From Platynereis dumerilii (taxonomy: Eukaryota; Annelida; Polychaeta; Phyllodocida; Nereididae), in the NCBI GenBank assembly GCA_026936325.1, contig JAPTHN010000074.1, positions 310,001 to 374,000 on the forward strand: a stretch of 64,000 nt of DNA, read 5' to 3'. The notes under the pieces were generated by a model, which worked only from the letters and a program-made list of their open reading frames with translations, searched no databases and was not told the origin of the DNA. Of this stretch, positions 1 to 12,100 are shown piece after piece (the first letter of the stretch is position 1; every line of letters starts with the position of its first letter). Position numbers and translations under genes: made by a program.

Positions 1-76
1 GAGGAGAAGCTTCATACAATGAACCTTGATGAACAAAACCCAATTAAGAAGTAAAGTTTTAACAAAGTAAACTCAC

Positions 77-183
77 ATCTGCAATTTCTGCTCCGACTCC
101 TTCTTGAGCTGTGTGTATCTCTCCTCCTGGGTTTTCAACTTGTCCTGGTAATCCAGCACACACTTCTTCAACACATCTTCATT
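77..183 (-). CDS. TACC: TACC coiled-coil domain exon (last one in the window)
   Basis: This 107-nt exon reads N-E-D-V-L-K-K-C-V-L-D-Y and then Q-rich heptads ending KKESEQKLQ. It aligns with the human TACC stretch KNEE(A/S)LKKC(A/V)EDYL. The acceptor is tttcag and the donor is gtgagt (seen as actcac at 71-76). It starts in phase 0 after the exon at 714-874 and ends two bases into a codon, so at least one more exon lies off the left edge. The domain should dimerise and carry the chTOG-binding part. Confidence 0.93.
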
Positions 184-3100
184 CTGAAATAACAAATCAA
201 CATCTATGAGTACGACTATCAACTGAGCGAAAAACTCTCCCACATACATACACGGAGATGGATGGTTGGATGATGGGGGCTTTGTGTCCTGTATTTATGC
301 ACTTGGTAGGCTAATTAGGACAGGAGGAGGACACGTCCATGAGGTGAAGGATGATTGAAACAGCCATCCAACATAAGCCCAGGTGACCCGGCAAGAGCTT
401 GATTCGAACCCTGGACCCAGCGATTGGCAGCCCAGCACGCGACCACTAGACCAACCCTCCCCCCCCCCACTGAGCAAAAACTCTCCCACATACATACAAT
501 ACATGGAGATGAATTGAAAATGAATAGTATCTAGTTATCTAGAATATTTAAATTGGTCTGGTCAGGAGTAATTTCTTCCTTGCTGCTGGATGGATGATAG
601 GGGTTTTATGTCCTGTATTTACGCACTGAAGCGAAGTAATTAGGACACGACAAGAACATGGAAATTTAGGGAGGTCAAAGAAATTATGGTGTTATGTTTA
701 TTATAATACTGACCTTCCGGTGTCCAATCAAGACCTGTTTGCTCCTTTCGTACCGCTGATGCAAATTAGCAAAGGCGTCTTCCACGGCCTTCAAGTCTTC
801 GAGTGTCGAGTCCCTCTCTTGCATCAGGGCTTGCATGGACTTGTGAGACGCTGACGTGTCTGTGTCTTTATCAGCTGAAAGGATCAAAGTTGAATTATTA
901 TAGAAATCATTACTATAGAAATCATGAAAACAACAATTGTGTATGCGATTAATGCAGTCATCATTTGTAAGATATCATTACCCCTGAATATCAAAGAGTA
1001 CATTTTATATCAAAGCTGCTGCAGGTCGATTCTTATGTCACAACTGAACTTAAAATGGCTTAAAGTTGTTTAGTTTTCTGTTCTGTAATATGAGATTTCA
1101 GAACATTCTTCTTCCAGACATGGTTTCCAAAGTCTCCAAATTAAGAGTCCACCAAAACCAAAAGCAATTTTGTGACGGACAATATATTCCTGTTGACCAG
1201 ATTGAAAATATTGAAAATAAATACACCAAATTAATTCTGGCACCAGAACCACAGGTAGTTCATAAATTTACTTAACACAAAAACAATATTTTTTTTAATG
1301 AACTAATCAAATGAATGGCTAGCTTCAATCTATAGAAACATCTGATATGGCAAATAACCATACTTTAGATTCAGTTAATATGTCATTTATAAGCATCTAA
1401 TTCACACTCCATGATAGTCCACATCAGACGGCATTCAGTCACTGCCATAGCATTATGATTGATGTGATATTAAATTAAACTTCATAGTATACCTGTGCAA
1501 TGTGCCTAGCATCATTCACACATCTTATAACTCAATCAAATCATAAGCCCTTACAATTTACATCACTCTGACAATTAAATATCAATTTATGACTAAATAA
1601 TACGATATTGCAATTTATATTTTTGTTAGATGTGAATTGCAAACTCACTTTTCACACATTTCTTTGGATAATATACAAATGTTAATCAAAATACTTGTTC
1701 GTTAGAGCTCGAGTATATATATTTGGGAGGAATAGGGGCGGGGCCAAAACTTGCATAAATCTGTAAATTCAGTATTGAAGAATATAATCAGGTCAATGAA
1801 AGGGTGTGTATAATTTCTTGTGTGCATATATTTGATAGTTAGATCACTCTTCAGATGGGCTATGACGTGGAGTTAGGAATTTAAAAAAATGTTATTTTCA
1901 AAATTTTTAAGTTTTCACAGTAAGTCAAATCATATTTATCGATTTGGAACCAACTAAGTTGACCTAATTCAACTTTGTAAAGTAAATGTTATACCTTGTT
2001 TCAAATCAGAAATTAAAATAATGAGAAATAAAAAGAAACCATGCAATCCAAAATAGTCCAAAATAATTTTAGACCGAAAAAAAAAAAAATCTGGCAGGGT
2101 CATTTTCAGGGGCAAGAGATTTGTAGGTTGAAAGTATTTTAATTTATATTTTATTGTAGCACACCATGTTTATTTGGGGAACAAGCCGTAATATGATAAT
2201 CCTGTTTACTTTTTCGTCTACCTGGATTTCTAAACCAGCCAAGTTCTGAAAAATGTATTGAGAAACTGAAAAATTTGAATTTTAAAGATAAAATTTAAAG
2301 TAACAAGGTTGAATTCCACATGTCGTCTCATACCTTTAGCCTTCTGGAGAGCTTCAACAATGGCCTCTTCCTGCATTCTGAAAAATAAAGCAAAATATAG
2401 AAAATACATGTACAAAAGAGATGGATGGATGATTGGGGCTTTACGTCCTGTATTTATGCACTAGGTAGGCAAATTAGGACAGGAGGAGGACACGGCAATG
2501 AGGCGAAGGATGATTGAAACAGCCATCCAACATAGGCCCAGGTGACCCAGCAAGAGCTAGATTCGAACCCTGGACCCAGCGATTGGCAGCCCAGCACGCT
2601 ACCACTAGACCAACCCTCCCCCCATATGCAAAAGAGAAAGCAAGTTTACAATCATTTTCATTTCAAATGAGAAAAGCCAAATTTCAAATATTGCCACAAA
2701 AAATAGGGATTTATAGGGATTTTCAGCACAAATGGTTGAAAATAAAGGGAAATATAGGGAGAGAAAAAATTTATAGGGAAATACAGGAATTTTTAAGAAA
2801 TATAGGGCCGCTGGGAGCCCTGCTGGTATTAATAGATTCTTACCGCATGTCCTTAATGACCTGTTCCAGGCATGTGACAGATTTCCTGCACTTCTCCAGC
2901 TCCTCGTCTTTCTTGGCCATCTGCAGTTTGTTCTCCATCATCAACTCCTTCATCATGCGGTTGACATCACTCTGCGAGTACTTGAGCACCTGCAAACAAC
3001 ATCCCATTATAATTATAAATACATTTATAAATGCATTTATTTTTACAGAGCAATATATATGGTATCACATATCATTATCAAATTTTCATGTCACAATAAT

Positions 3101-6100
3101 ACCATCCCTCACTCCCATTCCTTGAATTTCGGTACATCTTTCTTTTATATTTCAACTGGTCATAGTTGTGGTATTTACTGGCAGTATTTCTACATATAGT
3201 AAGGATGACAACATGTACCAAAGCTTGCAGAAGTGACCCGGCCAGAGCGCTACTGGGCTGACCCCCTCTCCTCTTTCATACATGACTTATTGATGATATT
3301 AGCATCAGATACATATGAGTGTCCCAAATTTTTAGAGAAACTCCATCTTTAGGAATAATGGTGCAGCTTTTACAGAGACGTTAAAATTGCCTGGTGCAAC
3401 ATTAACCAATCTGTACATTTTCAAAAGTTTGCTGCAAATAGAAATAAATACATGCAAAACCAATGAATAATCACCTGAATGATGCCGTCCGTTTCTTCAT
3501 CCATCTCGCCGCTTACTTGTTTGGCTGGCGTCTGTTCAACTTCAGGCTTAGCCTAGAAAGACAATAGACGCATCTTGAGCATTGAATGACAGGTGCCTCC
3601 ATTCCCATACCAAAAATAAAACACAATTCTAACGGAAGAGTTGAGAAGAGTGAGAAGAACATGTGTCTAGTGTCTGAGATGGTGACAGTGTCCCTTTAAT
3701 AATAACACAAAAAGACATCACACCTTAAAATCTTGAGATTTTATGATATATTATAAGTTCATATAACGAGATAGCAGAAGTATAAAGCTGTCAATAGAGA
3801 CCTATCTACATGTATCAATTTCTTATTAAGATAGTTGTACTTAAACTTTCTTATGAATGACATATTAGTTTATTGGAAACTTTAAAACCTCCTTTTCTAA
3901 TTAACAGGATTGCTTATTGACTACCAGATAAATTTTTTCTCCACTGGAATATCAATGACAACAACTTTTTAGGGATATTATTTCTAAGATTAATTCAAAG
4001 TTTGTAACAAAGAGACATTTCTCCAAAACGTGACAAGATCTTAATAATATTTCACACCATGCATGTCTTAAGCTACATGTACAACTGTCTGTGACAAACA
4101 AGAACATAACATTTCACAAAATATTTTCACAAAATCAGCAACTTAAAAGTAACATCCTCACTAAATCTACAAATGATCAAAATCGGTAGAGCCTCATCAA
4201 GGAATAACCCAAATTTGGCAAAATAAAGAAAATGAATAAAATGAAGAACTTCACGGATTATGATGATCTGATAATCATCTAACGAATGTCTTATCCTATA
4301 TTAGTGTGGGAGTGTTATTTGGATTGAATGAGAATGGATTTTTTTAGTTTGCAAATGATCCACCAGAGGTCAGGAGTGAACATTTGGAATGGGACTAACA
4401 GACGGAATGTGAGTGAGCGATGAATGGAAGACATATAAAGCAACTTGACATAATTCTGAAACAGTGCTCTCAAATTGATGTTCATCACAGTTTGAAAGCA
4501 CACTTATTTATTCTTAGATATTGTTAAGCTACGGAAGCAGAAAATACTTGTTTTAGTCGGAAAGCTGACATTGAAGCTGATGAGTAAACAGGCAACAATA
4601 TTGAATAAATGCTTTTTAAAAGTTGCGAGAGTCATGCCAAGCTGCTGGGGGATAAATACAAGTGTTACGGGAGAATTTCAGTGGAAACATGTCCAAAGGG
4701 TTTGGAATTGGGATATAGATAAAGCAACAATGCAAGTGTTTTAGATCAGCCAAAACATGACAGAATTACGATGCTAGTTACGATGCAAGGCCACACACTC
4801 GCAAGGCAGTAAGACTGAGAAGCGTGAATTTGTTACTTTTGCTTGTGGCCCAGGGGGAGGGGGTTCGGAACCCGGGTCCCAAAAGCCAGATCCCTCCATA
4901 GAACTCTGGGACATGAAAGTTGGAGCGGTGGCCTCTAGTTCGTTGTAGTTATTCACAGAGTCTAACCACGAATGGCACAGACTTGACGAATACATGCTCT
5001 CTGTGCACGGCTGCTCCCGGCTGCCCACCATCTCCTGTTGCTATGGCAACCGTGCAACAATAAACACTTGGTTACCATGGTAATTAGGTGAGGTTATCAA
5101 ATTTTGCTAATGATAAATAGGTATTTGCTCATATTCAAAGTAGTAGCTTTGAGAACTTGCTTACAGGATCTTAATTTTTCAAAGTTAATCTTCATCTTGA
5201 CTTATTAGAATTCTAAGAAAGATGAATTTCGTGATAGAAACCCAGAGAAAAAGCAACGAAAGAGGGACTCTTTCTTAAGAAGCAGGAGACACCAAGAAGC
5301 TTTAATGAGTACAGAATGAAGCTAAACAACAAAATTTGCAAGGAAATCAGGAAGACTTCACTAAAGGAAAGCAAAGAATGGGCCGTGAATTAAGCTTACA
5401 CTTTATTACTTTGGAATATTGTAATTATGTAGTCCTATCAGGATTTGCCAGTTCCAACCTTAAACTTCTGATCGGAAGGATGGTGGAATTTATTTTGCAT
5501 CATCAAAGTTGGACTATTGCCCCTGATCTTCTTTGTATTGTCTTCATCATTTGGCATCAAATTCGTTTAAAAATTCAGAATTGATGGACCTACACAGGTC
5601 TTTCAAAATACAAAAGAACTTCAGTCCTATCACGGACTCATCGAATTATCAAATGTGCAAATCAATAGAACAGCAAATGAAACACTCGGGGAGTGCGAGG
5701 GGGCAAATTAAGTTAACTTGAAGAAATTAGCAGAACGTAATTAAAATAGGTTGATTCAATGCACTAATTCCTCAAGATCACCAATGATTCAAGTCACTGA
5801 TAAGTGCAACATCATTAAAATAAAGTGTAATTGTCGTTAACTAATTATTGAGGTGCAGATAAAGGTAGTCACTTAAAAAGAGCACTAATACGATTAAATC
5901 ACATATCATTAAGGGAAGATTTGAGATATATTCTACACTCACCTCATGACTATTTTGAGACAAGGAGTCGTTGAAAAGGCGATCCACCTCGGCAGCGCCA
6001 CCTTTCGGTGTTTGTTTGGCTTTCGTTACGGGTGTTTTCTGTACTTTAGGTTCAGCGTTCCTTTGGGGAGGGGTGCTCATAAGCAATAGGTCATCCCTGA

Positions 6101-9100
6101 AACAGATTTATGTGAATAAGAAACAATCAAATATTCAGGATGACACAAATTGTGTCAGGGCTATTCCATTTAAAAACCTGGGGGTGGGGTGGTCAGGTTA
6201 CATTTTTGACCCCCCTCATGCATCTAAAGTGAATTATTTTCAACCCCCCCATGCATTAAATGCAAATTTTTTACCCACCCCACATGCATCAAATAAAAAT
6301 GTTATTATTACAATGCGTAAGCCTTCATGGAGCGATAATGCACCCCCATACATCTAAAGCGATTTCTTTTGCATCTCACCATACATCTGAAGCGAATTTC
6401 CTCCGATCCCTACATCCATCTTACGAAAAATAAATCAACCTGACCACCCCCCTCCCAGGTTTTTAAATGGAATAGCCCTCAACTAAAAAGAAGATGATTT
6501 TGATTTCGGTCACTTGCAACCTACACTGAGCCGAGACTGATCATAAAACAAGATCACTGTGTCAGTACTGTGTCATTATCCTGCCACAATATATATTTAT
6601 AATCCAGTGAAAGATATATTCTGATGCTTGCCAACATTTTACACTGAACTTGCTCAAATTTGTCAGTATGCTACTTGTAATCAAATTCAGTAAATGACCT
6701 TACATCAGTTCTAAGGCATTTCACAATGAAAGCAATCATTCTAAGCTTATATTAAATTTTTAAGCATATACAGTAAAATCATTTTCTGCTATCACCAATT
6801 TACCAGGAAATTAAGGCCACATATACCCAGGTAATTGATTCTTAGCTTTGCGGACCCGCCGACACAATAGATTTCCTGCCGATGGAAAAAAAAAAAAATT
6901 TTTTTTTGACATTATAAAAAAATGTTTTTTTCACCTTTTTTTTTGTCCTACCGACCGACCCTAGAAAAAGTGCCTTGAGAGGATCCGAGAAGCTAAAGAT
7001 CAATTATGTGTGGCCTAAGCATATCACCAAACTACACTTCTCATTGCAAAGACTTACCCTTCTCCTTGTACAGCAGCAGGAATTGAGGCGAGTTTCCCTT
7101 TTCCTTTTAGATTTCCAGGGCTCTGTCCTTTTACTAAGGGGTCAAATTTAACGTATAACGATTGTCTGGCTAGGGCCGATGACTTGAACTGAAAGGACAG
7201 AAATTAAATTCACAATTTAATAGGCAATTATTTAAAATTCAAAGTTCAAGATTTTCATTGAATTACTCATGCTTAGTTTGGATATATACAAATTTGTGAT
7301 TCACGAAGTAAAATTTCCAAGTGATTAGTATACTATTAGCATCTACAAATTCCATGCAATCTGATCAAAGGTTCCAATTGCGACCCAACACCTATTTGCA
7401 CGCAGTTAATGAATATATATTAAGTTTAGTTCCTATGCAGTATTCAGCAGAGAAATCAGTTGAGTTGGTCCACATCCAAACAGTTCAGATTCTTTCTGAT
7501 TCATCATCAATCATTTAATCTTAAGAATAAATGAAAAATATTAAGTTCAATTGACTCACATCATCTCCCTCTCCTCCGAATTTGTCTAGCATGTCCCATG
7601 CCGCCGAATCATTGAACACTGAAAGAGAAAAAGAAACATGTCAATGTTGTGCAAATTAACAGACAAATGATATACAAAGATAGAATTATGCAATTAAATC
7701 ACAACCCATAGTCCTATACATAAACACTTAATTCTGTTTAATTTTCCTCCAAATGATATAAAATCAACTGAAAATTGAACAACTAACATCAATCAGTTAC
7801 AATCACAGTCTCTTGACTCTCTTCCCAACACAGCTGTCACAGACAAAATTCAAAATCAGGCAAGCGGTGACTTTTTTTAATTTGCGACAAGTTACAAATA
7901 AATTGTCAAGCCTTGAATTGCCATAACTAACACAGCACCAATGCAAATCTGATACCCCAATTACCAGAACGATCATCACAAACTTCCACCTCTGTCAATG
8001 AAGATACAGGACAATACTACCGTATTTCCTCGTTTAGAAGCCCGGGCGTTTATTGTTTTAAAGGGGATCATTACCCCGGCGTTTATACGAGACAGGCGTC
8101 TATTTGAGACCGGCGTTTATTGTTTTAAACAAGATAGCAATCAAGTAACATCTTGGTATGCAAGGGTACGCACGCAAGTAAACCTTGCATGGAAACAGCT
8201 GGCAGCGTGCAAGGCTGTCAATTAGGGTTTATAGTGGCTGACCCGGCGTGTATTTGAGCCAGGCGTTTATTATTTTAGCGTGGGTCCCTACCCCGGCCTG
8301 TAAACGAGACAGGCTTCTATTTGAGACCAGGCTTCTATTCGAGGAATCCTCGAATAGAAGCCTGGTCTCAAATAGAAGCCTGTCTCGTTTAGAGGCCTGT
8401 TCAGAGGCCCAAGGCAAAATAATAAACGCCGGTCTCAAATACACGCCAGGTCAGCTACCATTCATATCTGTCAATTGACTGCCTTGCATGCTGCCCAGGT
8501 GTTTCCATGCAAGGCTTATTTGCGTGCGTAGCACTAAGTGCCACTAACTACCCTTGCATACCCAGATGTTTATTGATTGCTACGTTGTTTAAAACAATAG
8601 ACGCCGGTCTCAAATAGATGCCTGTCTCTTATAAACGCTAGGGCAATGAGCCCCTTTAAAACAATAAACGCCCAGGCTTCTAAATGAGAAAATACGGCAT
8701 GTATCGCATGATTTATCTGCTCAACAAATGTGTGCTGGTGCATTTCTTGGCAACCTCATTTTGCACAGCTGTCCTGGCAGATCCGCTGTCCGAGGGAGTA
8801 AATATACAAGACAGTGATCTACATCTGTTCTATTCTGTTCTTTTTAACCTTTCAGAACTTCAAAAACTTCTTTTCTGCTTCTTTTCTACTTCTAAACCTT
8901 CCATGTGGCTTCCATGTGCTTCCAACAGACCTGTACTGTTCCAGCATCCATTTTTTTTCTCCCTTTTTCCCCCATTTTTTTCTGAAAACCCTCTTTTTCT
9001 GGGGTGTAAACAAACCCATAGCAAGAGATCTCTAAGAGGATAAACCTAGAATTCAACCAGAACTTGGGCAAAGAGAGCGAATTAATAGCACAGAAAAACC

Positions 9101-12100
9101 TAAAAAAGTTCAGCCAAGAATCTCTTATACACTTGCCCACAGAGCTGCGATTATGCGTCATCTTGACTCCAAGGTAGCTCCATTTCTGAAGTGTTCCAAA
9201 TGGAACAATATGAATTCTAAAGGAGCCCAGCAAAAGTCAACAATAAAACATCTTGGATTTTTCAACAAAGGCCTCAACATACATCACATACGATAGTATA
9301 CATCAATGCATATCGCAATGATGAAGTTAACTACCCACACCAGATCGCAATATTCTATCTTATCCAATATTCTGTCTTATCTGGAAGTGCATCTTTTTAT
9401 ATACTGATTTTTTTTAGCAACAATGATGTATGTACTCAAAATCCATTGACAGCAATTAGAAAGAGCTTCAATTTTGGAGATGCAAATTTAATTTCCAAGC
9501 TACTTTTATTACATTAGCACACAATCACAATTTCATGTCATAAATTGCTACCATTATCCTCCATAATATTAGACATCAACCAATGACTACAATCAACAAC
9601 TACATAATATACTTCATGTAATAGATGAGCATTACAGCCGATGTCTGCTTGAGTTATTTATAACCCTTTGAGCCTGCAGTCTTGTGTCTGGTCAAGAGCA
9701 CCAAATGCCTATACTTTCTGCATACATCATGCTATCACTAGCAATAGATCTGCCTTAAATCAACAGTAGATGCATACATTGCATATATTGCATATATACA
9801 AAGCGATGGGGTGCATGGAAAGAGGTTATTATGCCAAACCTAATATATGACCGATTACTCACATTGTTTCTTTAACCCTATGTCGCCTTCAGTTCATGTT
9901 TTATGAGAATATGAGACTGATTGAGAATAATGTCAGCATGATCGAATGCACAGGATACTAATTCATTTATAAACGTTCTGCAGTGGCAGGTTGAAGAGCC
10001 CATCAATGAATGGATGGACTGTTGGGGTTTTATGTCCTGTATTCATACAATCAGTAGGTTAATATGGACAAGAGGAGGACACAGTAATAAGGATTACAGA
10101 GAGTGCTGTCCAACATAGGTCAGGGTGACCTGGCCAGATCTGGAATCTAACCTGGGACCTCATATGAGAGGAATTTCAAATTTGGGAAAAACTTGCAGTT
10201 ATAAGTCTAAGCTGCCAAATTCTCACTCACTGTGGAGTCATTTATCATATGACACCATATTTTCGCAGAAGTCACCTACTCTAATGGTTTCTAATACATG
10301 TTGTCTCCCTGGTGATGAAACTAGTGGCAAAAAAATGTGCCAACAAGTTTTATGACACATATCACACACAATATAATGGTCAATATACCACATATCACTG
10401 TCATAACATATCATTATCATATCACCATTAATTCTTTGTATCACTATTCATTCCATGCAGGGAATAGATGACATAGGACTACTGTGATATATGACTACTG
10501 TTTACCATTTGTTTGTTGGTATTAATAAATATGTTTATTGAATTGTTTACTGTACAACATATACATACCCTTTTCACCCTTTTCACCCTTTTCGCACCCT
10601 TTTTCGCTCTTTTCACCCTTTTCGCCCTTTTGATGCTTATTTCCCATAATAAACAGGTTGTAGACTGTTAACAGCCTCCAAACTCATCTGCACAATATTC
10701 TAATAAGTAATATCTTTCAGGTATGATTCAGCTGAAGTGTCAGAACGTTAAAAAAATCGAGACTTGATCCTGACTCTGGGTATTCTATAAATAAGTTTGC
10801 CCCAGGAGTCTAAAACTCAGAACACTACAGCATATTGTGACAAACAACTGTCCTCCTCCTTTGTCAACTAGTTATCGTCCATCCTTCCATGTAAATATGA
10901 TAATGAATTGCTAGCATCCTCAATGTCTTGTTTAATGCTCATGTAACTGCAATGATCTGAAATTCAGGGAAAGATCTCTAATTTTAAAATAAATCCTTGC
11001 AAATCATTCTATGTCAACGAATAAATCCAACGTTCACACAATCTTCAATGTTGAAACAAGAATGAATGTCTAGAGACTAAAGTAAGTAATCTAAATTTGA
11101 TTTAACTTAAAATATAAGCTGCAATTCAGTTGTAATCCTGCCAACTCAAAACAACTGACCTAATATGCATAAACCAGGATGCAGGAGCGAATATTAAATA
11201 GCACAAATTGCTAAACGATGTAGAATATCATGTCATCAGATTGTAACACCTAACAACCAAGCATGTCCCGGCAAAAATTGATCAAATATAGAGCATGATA
11301 GAAATCAGTGTCTGAATAAATCACACAGATAATATGTCAAAACATTTAAGAATTATGAGTTCTAATATAGCATTCTAGTTTTACTCAGTGGAGATTAAAC
11401 TGATATGTATGTACATGACGAGAAAAAGCACCAAGAGTACATGTATGCATATCAGTATGCTATATTTTCTAGAAATTTTTAACCCATGAAATTCAACTGT
11501 ACAAGTATTGTGTACTAAAAATATGATATCAACACATGTCATACTTATACACACGACGGATGAAAAGTCAAAATAAAATTTCATTCAAGTTACAAAGTCC
11601 CACATACCGGCACATTTGTTGTATTTCTGTAGATATATCTTACATTCTGTGAATTTTAACCCTTCCAATCCACAAACTCAACAGTCTATACTCTATACTA
11701 TGGCTAGCAGTCAGTGACTAGTCACAGTTCAATGATGTAATTGCACATAATGACAGGCATTTACTCCATTACAATGAAAAAGACCAAATATAGTATTGCC
11801 AAGACTATAGTCACGTTTTCTTTGGGACATGAAATGGTGATACACCAACTGTTTACTGTCATACAAAGAACATCGATCATACAAATAGAGGACCAAATGA
11901 GGCTCAATGTTTTGATTTATATACTTATATAGGACTCCAGTTAAAGAGTCCCTGAGTCTGCAACTACGAAATTACTACACAGAACCAAGCACATGTCATT
12001 AAGTACTAGTTGTTCATTCAAACGTTGAAGAAAAAGAGACTTATTCTTATCAATGAGAGTCACATTAGAACTATAATAAGTAGACATGCAAAATTTCAAC

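Larger units (their letters stand above)
184..713 (-). other. Intron with two SINE copies
   Basis: This TACC intron holds one full-length and one fragmentary copy of SINE family 1, and a 31-bp direct repeat around the full copy. I see no exon. Confidence 0.85.
6097..7057 (-). other. Intron holding two short TIR elements
   Basis: The intron carries the elements at 6158-6478 and 6815-7015. I see nothing else. Confidence 0.8.

Noticed and set aside
256-460. tRNA gene from A and B boxes
   Set aside because: The boxes belong to a SINE head. No cloverleaf or acceptor stem closes, and the same sequence recurs several times in the window.
2514-3125. Plus-strand open frame of 203 codons
   Set aside because: It runs through a SINE and antisense through the VLKYSQ exon. 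No coding support.
8229-8478. Open frames of 71 to 76 codons on both strands
   Set aside because: They mirror each other because the fold-back element is palindromic. No gene.
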